This document shows positions 24,266 to 33,094 of a stretch of 64,000 nt of DNA, in pieces. Origin of the DNA: Phycisphaerales bacterium UBA7800 (GTDB lineage: Bacteria; Planctomycetota; Phycisphaerae; Phycisphaerales; Phycisphaeraceae); the NCBI GenBank assembly GCA_002480565.1, contig DLCK01000049.1, forward strand, positions 1 to 64,000. The letters are read 5' to 3'. The first letter of the stretch is position 1; every line of letters starts with the position of its first letter. Below the pieces are notes generated by a model. The model worked only from the letters and a program-made list of their open reading frames with translations, ran no database searches and was not told the origin of the DNA. The position numbers and the translations under genes were made by a program.

Positions 24266-25267
24266 TCAACCTTTGACACCGGTCATGGAGATGCCTTCGA
24301 TGAATGATTTCTGTGAACAGAAGAAAACGAAGATGATCGGCAGGACCACCAGCAGGCTTGCGGCCATGAGGTAATGCCATTGCGTGCCACCGCTTTGACT
24401 CTGGAAAAACTGCAAGCCTAAAGCGAGAGTGAAATCTTCCTGGTCGGTGAGATAGATCAGCGGTCCGAGGAAATCGTTCCATGTGCCCATGAACTGGAAG
24501 AGCGCGACAACCACCAGCGCGGGTTTGGCCAACGGGAGAATGATCTGCCAGAAGATTCGAAATTCGCTGGCACCATCGAGCCTGGCAGACTCGCTGATCT
24601 GCGTGGGGATGCCGATGAAAAATTGTCGAAGCAGAAACACGTTAAACGCGCCGGCACAGAATGAACCGACCCACAGCGGCTTGAGCGTGCCGATCCAACC
24701 CAGACTTTTAAATAGCGAATACAACGGCACCATCACCACGGGGAACGGGATCATCATGGTTGCCAGCACGAGCAGAAAGACCTTGTCGCGTCCGAACCAT
24801 TCGATGCGTGAAAAGCCGTACGCCGCCAGCGCCGAGGAACTGACCGTGCCGATGACGGTCAGGATGCAGAGGATCAGCGTGTTGGTCAGGTAACGTGGGA
24901 ACTGCTGCATGGAGTCGACGGCTTGCGAGAAGTTCTGCCATTGGGGCGCGATTTTTTTTGTCACCTGCTGACGATCCACCACGACGGTTTGGCCGGGTGA
25001 GTCCTTGAGAAACACTTTGCAGGTCTGTTCATCGATCACTTGCACCTTGGATACATCGTGTACCTGATCATCGATGGTGACCTGGGCCTGGCGTGGAATC
25101 CATTGCGGGGGCATGCTCATGGTTTGTTCGATGGGCTTTAGGGCCGTGGAGAGCATCCACAGCAGCGGACTGATAAACAGCACCGAACCGGCAATGAGCA
25201 AACCATAAACCATGAACTTACCGATATGGCGTTTAGCGCGATGATGGATGGTCTTGCGTTGAATCAT
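24266..25267 (-). CDS. Carbohydrate ABC transporter permease, MalG type
   Basis: 333 residues, with an N-terminal membrane helix (MVYGLLIAGSVLFISPLLWM), a periplasmic loop of about 100 residues longer than in MalG, then five further helices. The EAA loop that docks the ATPase is ESARLDGASEFRIFWQIILP. It is the last gene of the minus-strand uptake operon, 46 bp after the partner permease. No ATPase is encoded in the operon; as in many sugar systems a shared MsiK-like ATPase elsewhere may serve (inference). Confidence 0.88.
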   Translation of the reverse strand: MIQRKTIHHRAKRHIGKFMVYGLLIAGSVLFISPLLWMLSTALKPIEQTMSMPPQWIPRQAQVTIDDQVHDVSKVQVIDEQTCKVFLKDSPGQTVVVDRQQVTKKIAPQWQNFSQAVDSMQQFPRYLTNTLILCILTVIGTVSSSALAAYGFSRIEWFGRDKVFLLVLATMMIPFPVVMVPLYSLFKSLGWIGTLKPLWVGSFCAGAFNVFLLRQFFIGIPTQISESARLDGASEFRIFWQIILPLAKPALVVVALFQFMGTWNDFLGPLIYLTDQEDFTLALGLQFFQSQSGGTQWHYLMAASLLVVLPIIFVFFCSQKSFIEGISMTGVKG

Positions 25268-25313
25268 GCGTTGTCATTTCTTTGGACATCAAAAACAAAT
25301 CGCGTCTCACCGG

Positions 25314-26195
25314 TCAGTTGCCGTAATGGATGTGTTTGCAGGTTAAGCGTGTGGCGATCCATGTCAGCAGCACGATCAGGAGAAACAGCAGCCATGCCAT
25401 GGCACTGGCGTAGCCCATTTTCAGGTATTTAAAGGCGTTTTCGTACAGGTAGACGGCATAGAACAGCGCTGATCGATCCGGCCCGCCGCCACCGAGCATG
25501 ACATAGGAACCGACAAAGACCTGCAGCGAACCGATCAGGCCCATGATCATGTTGAAGTAAATCACCGGCGAGATCATGGGGATGGTGATATGCCAGAGTC
25601 GATGCCAGGGTTTGGCGCCGTCAACCTCGGCTGCTTCGTAAAGATGTCTTGGGACATCCTGCAATGCCGCCAGGTAGATGACAACGGTCCCGCCGGTCTG
25701 CCAGAGACTGGTGATGACGATGGCGGGTTTGGTCCATTTCGGATCGGTCAGCCAGTTGGGGCCGTCGATGCCGATCATGCTCAGGATTTCATTGAGCAGT
25801 CCGAACTTGCCGTTGAAGATCCACAGCCAGATCATGGCTACAGCCACAAGCGGCACCATGGAAGGCAAAAAGAAAATCGTGCGAAAAATCGATCGCCCCA
25901 TGATCGGCTGATTGAGCAGCACCGCAATGAGCAGTGACAGCATCAAACCAAGCGGTACGGCAAACGCGGTGTAAACCACCGTGTTCCATAACGACAGCCA
26001 GAACACGTTGTCGGTCACCATGTCGGTGTAGTTAAGCGTCCCGATCCAAACAGGCGGTGAGAGCACATCGTAATCACAAAACGAATAGTAAAGTGACAAC
26101 AACACTGGATACAGCGTTAAAGCCAGCAGACCGACGATCCATGGGCTGATAAACGCCAGGCCCATGAGCAGGTTTTTTCGTTCACTGCGTGTCAT
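25314..26195 (-). CDS. Carbohydrate ABC transporter permease, MalF/UgpA type
   Basis: 293 residues with six predicted membrane helices (first: LLMGLAFISPWIVGLLALTL). The EAA loop reads YEAAEVDGAKPWHRLWHITI. Its start overlaps the end of the binding-protein gene by 14 bp, a sign of translational coupling. It forms a heterodimeric channel with the product of the next gene. Confidence 0.88.
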   Translation of the reverse strand: MTRSERKNLLMGLAFISPWIVGLLALTLYPVLLSLYYSFCDYDVLSPPVWIGTLNYTDMVTDNVFWLSLWNTVVYTAFAVPLGLMLSLLIAVLLNQPIMGRSIFRTIFFLPSMVPLVAVAMIWLWIFNGKFGLLNEILSMIGIDGPNWLTDPKWTKPAIVITSLWQTGGTVVIYLAALQDVPRHLYEAAEVDGAKPWHRLWHITIPMISPVIYFNMIMGLIGSLQVFVGSYVMLGGGGPDRSALFYAVYLYENAFKYLKMGYASAMAWLLFLLIVLLTWIATRLTCKHIHYGN

Positions 26196-27618
26196 CGGAC
26201 ATCACTTTCTGCCAATCGCTGATGCGTTGAATCTCCACGCGATCCCATCGGCGCTGGGCGCGATCGAGTTTGCGTTGCACGCGCTTTTGCACATTGTCCA
26301 TCGCCTGCTGTGGTGAGACTTCCAGGCGACCAAGCTGGTCAATGGCCACCACCATCTCGTCCTTATACTCCTGCCAGATCGTCATCCGCGGGACGTACCG
26401 GACATTGGGACTTTGAGCCAACTGGGCAAACACTTTGATATAGGGGTTTGGATGCTGCTGGTAAAACGTCGGACTGACAGTTGCCAGCGGGCTGAACTTG
26501 CGTTGACCCATGGCCAGCTTTTCCATCACCGGCTGCTGGTTGACATAGCAGATAAAATCCAGTGCTTCGCGGACGTGTCGTACGCCGCGTGGGATGACCA
26601 GCACATCCGTTTCGACAATACTCACGGGCTTACCATCCGTTTGTTCCCATGACGGGAAGGCGGCGGCAGCCCACTGCAATTGCGGCGCGTACTGCTGGAT
26701 GAAATTGAAATTCCATGTCCCCTGAAGCACCATGGCAACCCGCTCGGAAAAAAACGGACTCTGCGGTGAGGCAAAATTACCAAACGATGAACCGAACTTC
26801 ATCAGGTTTTCCACGCCGAATTTCTGATAATAGCCAGCCATCCATTCATAGGCTGCCAGGTTGCCCGGGTGATCGGATTGGATGCGGTTTTCGCCATCCC
26901 AAAGCTCACCGTCAAACCAGAAACCCCACATCTCATTCCACCAGCCGGGGACCGAAGGCGTAAAGCCCAACTGCACGATCTCAAAGCGCTTTGCCTGTTT
27001 TTCCTCAACGGTTAACTGCGGGTAGCGCACTTGCAGCGACTTGCCATCGCGGATGACGTTGACGAGGGTCAACTGCTCGGCCATCTGATCAAGCTGGGCA
27101 ATGGTTTGCGGGGGTTTTTGGGGGTCGAGTCCCGCTTCGGCAAACAGGCGTTGATTCCAGTGCAGGGCCATGGTGCTCGGTGTCGAAGGCAGTCCCCAGA
27201 CATACCCGCGATGCGAACACAAATCCCAGAACACCGGGACATATTTTTCCTTGCCGATGTGCCGGGCTTCAAGGTGATTGTTCAAGGGCGTCAGCGCGCT
27301 TTTCTCGGCGTAGATGTTGATGGTATGGGACCATAATCCAGCGATATCCGGCGGATTGCCCCCCGCGGCTGCAAGCAGAAGCTTCTGGTCAATCTGGCTG
27401 ACGTTGAGCATCTTGACATACACCTTCTGCTGCGACTGGTTGTAGTCATCGACAATCTGCTGCATGGCCTGGGCTTCAAAACCCGTCCACTTTTCCCAGT
27501 AGGTCAGGATCAAGCGGCCATCAGGGGTGTACTGATCCTGATGCTCGGAACACCCGCCCCAAAGGCAAAGCACAAATACCAGCAGACAGGCAGGAAATGG
27601 TCGATCAGCCAAACGCAT
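26182..27618 (-). CDS. ABC sugar-binding lipoprotein (extracellular solute-binding family 1)
   Basis: 478 residues from the ATG at 27618, which has GAGG upstream; the frame is open from 27660. The signal FPACLLVFVLCLWGGC ends in a lipobox Cys, so the protein is anchored to the membrane. The mature part starts with LTYWEKWTGFEAQAMQQIV, the usual opening of family 1 binding proteins, and continues with NPPDIAGLWSHT and GYVWGLPSTPSTMALHWNQ. It delivers an oligosaccharide to the two permeases downstream; the ligand is not predictable. Confidence 0.88.
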   Translation of the reverse strand: MRLADRPFPACLLVFVLCLWGGCSEHQDQYTPDGRLILTYWEKWTGFEAQAMQQIVDDYNQSQQKVYVKMLNVSQIDQKLLLAAAGGNPPDIAGLWSHTINIYAEKSALTPLNNHLEARHIGKEKYVPVFWDLCSHRGYVWGLPSTPSTMALHWNQRLFAEAGLDPQKPPQTIAQLDQMAEQLTLVNVIRDGKSLQVRYPQLTVEEKQAKRFEIVQLGFTPSVPGWWNEMWGFWFDGELWDGENRIQSDHPGNLAAYEWMAGYYQKFGVENLMKFGSSFGNFASPQSPFFSERVAMVLQGTWNFNFIQQYAPQLQWAAAAFPSWEQTDGKPVSIVETDVLVIPRGVRHVREALDFICYVNQQPVMEKLAMGQRKFSPLATVSPTFYQQHPNPYIKVFAQLAQSPNVRYVPRMTIWQEYKDEMVVAIDQLGRLEVSPQQAMDNVQKRVQRKLDRAQRRWDRVEIQRISDWQKVMSDDTQ

Positions 27619-27685
27619 CAATACCTCAAACCATGGTGACAACGGATACGTGAACAACAAACAGGTTCAATCCAACAGCGATCCA

Positions 27686-28342
27686 TCAGAACGAAGCGAA
27701 ATTCCGCCAGTGTTCGGGATCGTCGTAGTCGTTTTCCGAGACACTCGAAGCATGCCAATCGGCAAACAGGTAGTTGGCGGCACTGCGATGACGTACCGGG
27801 TCCAACGGTGCGTATGGGAAGGAAATGTTGATCCCTGCACCTTCCCAACCGCGTGCGTCGGCCACCACAAACTCATTGGAGTTGCGCAGAATGTCACTGC
27901 TCACCGCCAGGTTCACCGCCCAACTCATGGCATAACCGGGCACCCCATCACCGGGAAAAGTATTGCCCTTGGCAACCTGCGGGCAATCAAACACCCAGCC
28001 GGGCTTACGCCAACTCTCCAGGTCATTGGGACGCAGATACGTCGAAAGCTGATGGTAGAACGACGGACTGGTGGAATTGTGAATGTCCCAGATCGCCGGC
28101 AAGCGATCCCGAAAATCGTTGATGTACATCCCGTAAGCCAGACCATGCTGACGCAGGTTCGACAGACACATGCTCTTGCGTGCCGCTTCGCGTGCCTTGC
28201 TTAAGGCCGGCAAAAGAATCCCGATCAACAGTGAGATGATGGAGATGACCACCAACAGTTCGATCAGAGTAAAGCCCGTTTTCCGTTTGCCAAGCATAGG
28301 TACCTCGCTATTGCATTTATCGTGTGTTTGTGGTTGTTTCAT
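27686..28342 (-). CDS. Prepilin-like protein of the sugar-uptake operon
   Basis: 218 residues if started at the ATG at 28342 (GGAG at 7 bp, 2 bp after the upstream stop); an ATG at 28297 with GAGG at 4 bp gives a shorter leader, MLGKRKTG. The pilin signal FTLIELLVVISIISLLIGIL is canonical, followed by LSKAREAARKSMCLSNLRQHG and a C-terminal HRSAANYLFADWHASSV block that corresponds to the H-X9-DG region. Genes of this type often sit in planctomycete carbohydrate operons; their role is unestablished. Confidence 0.85.
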   Translation of the reverse strand: MKQPQTHDKCNSEVPMLGKRKTGFTLIELLVVISIISLLIGILLPALSKAREAARKSMCLSNLRQHGLAYGMYINDFRDRLPAIWDIHNSTSPSFYHQLSTYLRPNDLESWRKPGWVFDCPQVAKGNTFPGDGVPGYAMSWAVNLAVSSDILRNSNEFVVADARGWEGAGINISFPYAPLDPVRHRSAANYLFADWHASSVSENDYDDPEHWRNFASF

Positions 28343-28344
28343 GA

Positions 28345-29442
28345 TCAGTCTCCAAATCCGGCCATGGGATTAAAATCCCAAGCGCCAAACAGATACCATG
28401 CCTGTGAAGGAACGAAGATCAGCGTGGACCCGGTTTCCCACGGCGGATCACTGGTCGCACAGGGCAATCCGACCAATCCCGGCCACTGTTTGCTGGGGAT
28501 CATGGCCTTGTTCATTTCATCCAGATACTTGCGAGCCAGTTCTTTTTGACCGGCCACGTTATAGGCCACAATCATCTCACCGGTGCCTTCGAGCCAGATG
28601 CGTTCCTTGCCCAGCAGGTCTCGAAACGCGGTCACTTCAAGACCGGTCACGTCCGACTTGTTGGTGGTCAGAAACGTCCGCTGGGCATGGGGGAGCGTGG
28701 TCGCCAACTCCGGTCCCAAAGCCGCGATCGCCCAGGCACAGGTGTCCAGTGCCGGCTCGTTGACGGTCGATCCCATCTTGAATCGTTTTTCCTCTTCAAC
28801 CCACATGTCCGTCAGCAGAAATGTGCGGACCTTGGCCCGCGCCTTGGGATAGTTGACCAGAGCTGCATACACATCGAGATTGCCTTCGGTCGAATAGTGA
28901 AGCATCGGGCCGGCCTTGTTAAAGCCTGCTTTGACGCCGCCGTTGGGATCCTGAAGACTGATGATCCACTTGGCCAATTGCTCACGCATGGGATCGAACT
29001 GCTTATCGCCGGTCTTGGAGACGTAGTAATTCAGTGCCATGAGCAGCCATGAATTGTCGCCGATCCATCGGTCGGCATCACGGAGCATCTGCCCGGTCCC
29101 GGCGTCGGCAAACTGTGGGAAACCGCCAGGTGTATCCGAGGCAAATTCACGTTCGCGGTGACTTTCAAAAAACGTGAACATCCGCCTGGCCAAGTCCACA
29201 TCACCTTGATGGATAAAGCACATCGCAGCCACGGCATTGGCGTAGAGTCCGGAAAACGTCTCGCTTTCCTGGTTACCCAATATCCCCGTCGAAGCCTGCT
29301 GGCGGACAAGCCATTGATAGGCTTTATCGGGAATCGAACCTGACTGTTCTGCTGCCCCAACCGGGCTAACGAGCAACATCCCAAGCATCACAATCCAGAC
29401 AACTATCGATCCGGATGAACTGGCAATACGTCCGTACATCAT
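28345..29442 (-). CDS. Secreted helical-repeat protein, possible (alpha/alpha)6 glycosidase-like
   Basis: 365 residues. A signal peptide (VWIVMLGMLLVSPVGAAEQ) is followed by helix pairs typical of alpha/alpha toroids: YQWLVRQQASTGILGNQE, then GLYANAVAAMCFIHQGD, DNSWLLMALNYYVSK and TCAWAIAALG, ending in PSQAWYLFGAWDFNPM. The pattern resembles six-hairpin glycosidases and related polysaccharide-active proteins, but no catalytic residues can be assigned. The GGAG-containing site before the ATG and tight packing with 28342 make it part of the operon. A role in trimming the imported glycan is inferred. Confidence 0.6.
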   Translation of the reverse strand: MMYGRIASSSGSIVVWIVMLGMLLVSPVGAAEQSGSIPDKAYQWLVRQQASTGILGNQESETFSGLYANAVAAMCFIHQGDVDLARRMFTFFESHREREFASDTPGGFPQFADAGTGQMLRDADRWIGDNSWLLMALNYYVSKTGDKQFDPMREQLAKWIISLQDPNGGVKAGFNKAGPMLHYSTEGNLDVYAALVNYPKARAKVRTFLLTDMWVEEEKRFKMGSTVNEPALDTCAWAIAALGPELATTLPHAQRTFLTTNKSDVTGLEVTAFRDLLGKERIWLEGTGEMIVAYNVAGQKELARKYLDEMNKAMIPSKQWPGLVGLPCATSDPPWETGSTLIFVPSQAWYLFGAWDFNPMAGFGD

Positions 29443-29491
29443 CTACTCCACTTAAATGTTCACAAGGTAAAACGTGCTGGTATCAAGACCG

Positions 29492-30547
29492 TTAACCCGC
29501 ACACACTTTTTGCTCAGCTTCAACCAGACACCCGCAGGATCGGCGCAGGACCAACTGCGTGGGCAACACCTGTTGCTTGTTGAATGCCTGATTGCTGATG
29601 ACTTGTATCGCCGCATTGGCCGCGGCTCTGCCCATCTCCAGCACCGGCACATGCACCGTGGTCAATTTCAAATGCCTAGCTGAATCAATGTCGTCAAAAC
29701 CAATCACCGCCACGTCATCGGGCACGGCAAAACCGCGTTTTTCCAGGGCGTTCATCGCACCGATGGCAATGTTGTCGTTGAAACAAAAAATCGCACGCGG
29801 GGGTTTGACCGACTGCTTAAACCATGTGTCAATCGCTCGTGATCCGCCCTCTTCGGTGAAGGAACTGGCAACAACCAACCGGTCATCCCATGCAACCTTG
29901 GCGGCTTTGGCGGCTTTTTTGCATCCCATCAAACGCTGCCGGGCGTCATAGGTCTCCAGATCACCTGCCAAAATCACCACCTGCTCATAGCCATGCTCGT
30001 ACAAATGCGTCATCGCCTGGCAAGCGCCGGTTACGTTATCCAGTGTCACCGACGCGGTCTCCAGCCCGGCAATGGGACGATCAATGAGAATCACCGGAAT
30101 GTTGAATCGACCGGCCTGCTGCATGAAGTCCTTACCCAGTCGCAGGTTCATCACCACCAGCGCATCAATGCGACCTTCCCCCAGCAGCCGCAAGGCCAAC
30201 TCCCGCTCGTCCTGACCACCATGGGAAAACGCCGTGAGAATGTGATACTGATGATCATCGGCCTCGGCATCGAGACCTTTGAGAATCTCGGCCCAGAATC
30301 CGGTGCTGATCTCAGGGAACACCACGCCGATCATCTTGTTGCGCTGACCGGCCAACGCCCTGGCGGCATGATTGGGCACGTAACCCAACTGGGCAATCGC
30401 ATCCATCACTTTCTTGACGGTGGCCGCTTTGACGTTACCCGTCTGATTGATCACACGCGAGACCGTCGCGGTGGAAAGTCCGGTATGACGGCAGACATCA
30501 CTTAACGTCGCCCGACTGATTTTGGCGGATTCTTCAGACATTTTCAT
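29492..30547 (-). CDS. LacI family transcriptional regulator, uptake operon
   Basis: About 351 residues from the ATG at 30547 (the frame opens at a TTG at 30556). The N-terminal helix-turn-helix reads TLSDVCRHTGLSTATVSRVI with hinge YVPNHAARALAG, followed by a periplasmic-binding-protein-like effector domain (IGVVFPEIS then NDNIAIGAMNALEKRG). It is the first gene of the minus-strand operon, and a perfect palindromic operator lies 48 bp upstream, so autoregulation and control of the sugar operon are likely. The inducer is unknown. Confidence 0.9.
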   Translation of the reverse strand: MKMSEESAKISRATLSDVCRHTGLSTATVSRVINQTGNVKAATVKKVMDAIAQLGYVPNHAARALAGQRNKMIGVVFPEISTGFWAEILKGLDAEADDHQYHILTAFSHGGQDERELALRLLGEGRIDALVVMNLRLGKDFMQQAGRFNIPVILIDRPIAGLETASVTLDNVTGACQAMTHLYEHGYEQVVILAGDLETYDARQRLMGCKKAAKAAKVAWDDRLVVASSFTEEGGSRAIDTWFKQSVKPPRAIFCFNDNIAIGAMNALEKRGFAVPDDVAVIGFDDIDSARHLKLTTVHVPVLEMGRAAANAAIQVISNQAFNKQQVLPTQLVLRRSCGCLVEAEQKVCAG

Positions 30548-30594
30548 CACACTCAATCAATTCGATCCGAAATATAAACAAAATGAAACTACAA

Positions 30595-30612
30595 AATGTA
30601 AGCGCTTACATT
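30595..30612. promoter_or_regulatory. LacI-family operator
   Basis: AATGTAAGCGCTTACATT is a perfect 18 bp palindrome with the central CG typical of LacI/GalR sites. On the minus strand its TTACAT could also serve as -35, with TATATT 19 bp on. The remaining 280 bp up to 30893 shows no other clear signal apart from a half site, ATCGCTTACAG, near 30753. Confidence 0.7.
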
Positions 30613-30893
30613 CTAGCGCCCGCTCACTTTCAAGTCAAGAAATCGACTCAAGGTTTTATGATAAAAACCTCAATCGACTCCTTATTGGACATCAGTACAC
30701 TTTCATGACTCACTGCATACCTGCCTTTAATCAGTCACAACCATGACAGATCAATCGCTTACAGGTTGGCAAGACATTACAGTCGACTTGATTAAATGCT
30801 CCGGAGATCATTGACGTATCAAATCATAGATTGCCAATCCATCAGAATGAACGCCAACCATGCGAATCGACGCCCTGCTCCAGACCCGATATC

Positions 30894-31640
30894 ATGTCGC
30901 AGATGGATATTCTGGCTGCCAACAATCTCACCAAGGTTTATAACGGTCGTACCGTCGTCAAAGATGTGTCATTTCACGTCGGCGAAGCGGAGATCGTCGG
31001 ACTGCTGGGCGCTAATGGCGCGGGTAAGACCACCAGCTTTCGAATGGTCATGGGCATGATCCGCCCGGAAAATGGTGTGGTCCACTTCAACGGCCAGGAA
31101 ATCACCCGACAGCCAATGTACCGCCGAGCACAAATCGGCATTGGTTATCTGGCGCAGGAACCCAGTGTTTTTCAGCGACTGACCGTCGAGGAAAACCTCA
31201 TGGCCATCCTTGAAACGCGACACATGGACAAGTTCCAACGCCGTGAACGTGCTGAAGAACTCATGGCTCAGTTCAACCTCACCAAGCTTCGTCGCCAACA
31301 GGCCCGGACGCTATCCGGTGGTGAACGTCGCAAGCTGGAAATCGCCCGTGCATTGGTGACCGACCCGTCATTGATCTTTCTGGATGAACCCTTCTCTGCG
31401 GTCGACCCGTTGACCATTGAAGAGCTTCAAGTGGAGATCAAACGACTGCGTGATGAACATCACATTGCAGTTTTGGTCACCGACCACAACGTGCAGCGAA
31501 CGCTGGAAATCGTCGACCGTGCGTATGTGATTTTTGAAGGCACCGTCTTCGCGGAAGGTACGCCCAAGCAACTCATCAACGACGAACAAGTCAAAAAGTT
31601 ATACCTTGGTTCAACATTCAAGGGCGACGAATTCGATTAA
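30894..31640 (+). CDS. lptB: LPS export ABC transporter ATPase
   Basis: 248 residues from the ATG at 30894 (alternative 30903; the longer frame from 30831 has no support). Walker A is GANGAGKT, the signature is TLSGGERRKLEIARAL, Walker B is LIFLDEPFSAVDP and the switch His is in VLVTDHNV. FSAVDPLTIEELQ and VFAEGTPKQLINDEQVKKLYLG match LptB, which powers lipopolysaccharide extraction from the inner membrane together with LptF and LptG (not nearby). An outer membrane is also implied by the TonB receptor at 62969. Confidence 0.87.
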   Translation: MSQMDILAANNLTKVYNGRTVVKDVSFHVGEAEIVGLLGANGAGKTTSFRMVMGMIRPENGVVHFNGQEITRQPMYRRAQIGIGYLAQEPSVFQRLTVEENLMAILETRHMDKFQRRERAEELMAQFNLTKLRRQQARTLSGGERRKLEIARALVTDPSLIFLDEPFSAVDPLTIEELQVEIKRLRDEHHIAVLVTDHNVQRTLEIVDRAYVIFEGTVFAEGTPKQLINDEQVKKLYLGSTFKGDEFD

Positions 31641-31649
31641 GAATAAGAA

Positions 31650-31748
31650 AGGGACTAGGGACTAGCCACCAGGGATCAGGCAAAGACACTGTCAAATGTG
31701 ACTTTTTTGCCTTGCCCCTAATCACTATTCCCTAATCACTAATCCCTG
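31650..31748. repeat. Inverted repeat, AGGGACTAGGGACTAG family
   Basis: The left part AAGGGACTAGGGACTAGCCA and AGGGATCAGGCAAA faces TTTGCCTTGCCCCTAATCAC and TTCCCTAATCACTAATCCCT. Units of about 9-10 bases built on AGGGAYTAG converge on an AT-rich centre. It fills the whole gap between lptB and the pseudouridine synthase gene. Similar AGGGAGTAGGGATC units stand alone near 23490. Confidence 0.65.
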
Positions 31749-31751
31749 AAA

Positions 31752-33011
31752 ATGACTAAAAAAAAATCCACATCCAAACGTGCCACGCATCAACGCGCCG
31801 GTGTCCCCGCTGAGTTCACCGATGCTGCGCGCGGTATCCGTCTGCAAAAGGCTTTGGCTGACGCGGGTGTGTCTTCACGTCGTGAAGCGGAGCAGATGAT
31901 TGCTGAAGGTCGCATCACGGTGAACAAACAGTTGATCACGGCGTTGCCAGCCTTTGTCGATCCGTCAGATGACATCATTCGTCTGGATGGCAAACCGATA
32001 CACAAAATCGTCGACACAAAAGCCAATGAGCGCAAAGTCTGCATCATGCTCAATAAGCCTCGTCACTGCATCTGTACGTCGGATGATCCGCAAGGTCGGC
32101 GGACCGTGTTGGATTTGGTGCAGTATGACAACATGCCCCGATTGTTCCCGGTCGGTCGCCTTGATGCCGAGTCCACGGGCTTGTTGCTATTGACCAATGA
32201 CGGTGATTTGGCTCAGGAACTGACACATCCGAGTTACGGCGTCCCCAAGACCTATCAGGTCTCCATTCGTGGACACCTGGAACAAAAAGACATCGACACA
32301 CTGACACGTGGCTTGGTGCTGGCTCATCGTGGGCCACGTGGTTCAAAGATCAAACGCGCTCATGCTACCGAAGTGAAATTGCTACATTACGGACGAGGCA
32401 GCAGTGGTGATCGTACGAATCTGTCGATCACATTGCGTGAAGGTCAGAACCGTGAAATCCGTCGCCTGCTTGCAGCAATTGGCTTTAAAGTCCGACGCCT
32501 GGAGCGTATGAGTATCGGCCCGTTGCAGCTAAAGGGAATTGCATCCAGTGAATGGCGGATGCTCACTGAGCGGGAAATCAGACAACTGCACAAAGCGGCC
32601 AAGCAAGCCAAAGCACAGACCCAGGCGATCGCGGAAGGCAAGATTGTCCCCCAGATCGAAACGGTCACTAAAGCGCCCAAACAACGTGTCGCCCGTACCG
32701 ACAATAAGCCCACCGCACGGGGCGCTCGCAAAGTCACTCGCAAAAAGGCTCCTGTCCGCAGCGATGCCTCTGCATCACGCGGGACTACTGCCCCGTCACG
32801 TGCTGCCAAAACAACTCCGGTTAAAACTGACAGTAAACCTGCACAGCGAGTAACCAAAAAAGTCACCCGCAAGAAAGTCACCAAACGGACGCCCAATCAA
32901 GTAAGTACCAAACCGGTGGCAAGACGCGGCGCCCAAAGCACCGGCCGTAAAAAAGCATCCACCCGCAAAGTCTCCGGCAAAGCTGCGCCGCGTGGCAAGC
33001 GTCGCGGTTAA
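31752..33011 (+). CDS. RNA pseudouridine synthase (RluB/RsuA type) with a long basic tail
   Basis: 419 residues. An S4 RNA-binding domain (RLQKALADAGVSSRREAEQM) is followed by the RsuA-family core with the catalytic Asp in VGRLDAESTGLLLLTNDGDL and the GQNREIRRLLAAIGFKVRRL block. RluB modifies 23S rRNA; RsuA modifies 16S. After residue 270 the protein becomes a 150-residue Lys/Arg/Ala/Thr-rich tail with recurrent KVTRKK motifs, like histone H1 or bacterial Hc1. Such tails are known on some planctomycete RNA enzymes but are not needed for catalysis; they may strengthen binding to rRNA or DNA. Confidence 0.87.
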   Translation: MTKKKSTSKRATHQRAGVPAEFTDAARGIRLQKALADAGVSSRREAEQMIAEGRITVNKQLITALPAFVDPSDDIIRLDGKPIHKIVDTKANERKVCIMLNKPRHCICTSDDPQGRRTVLDLVQYDNMPRLFPVGRLDAESTGLLLLTNDGDLAQELTHPSYGVPKTYQVSIRGHLEQKDIDTLTRGLVLAHRGPRGSKIKRAHATEVKLLHYGRGSSGDRTNLSITLREGQNREIRRLLAAIGFKVRRLERMSIGPLQLKGIASSEWRMLTEREIRQLHKAAKQAKAQTQAIAEGKIVPQIETVTKAPKQRVARTDNKPTARGARKVTRKKAPVRSDASASRGTTAPSRAAKTTPVKTDSKPAQRVTKKVTRKKVTKRTPNQVSTKPVARRGAQSTGRKKASTRKVSGKAAPRGKRRG

Positions 33012-33094
33012 ATCAACAACATGCCATTACGCCACTGATTCAGGTTGCGATCCCTTGGTCAATACCAATCTTGTCGATGCACCAACACCGGTTG

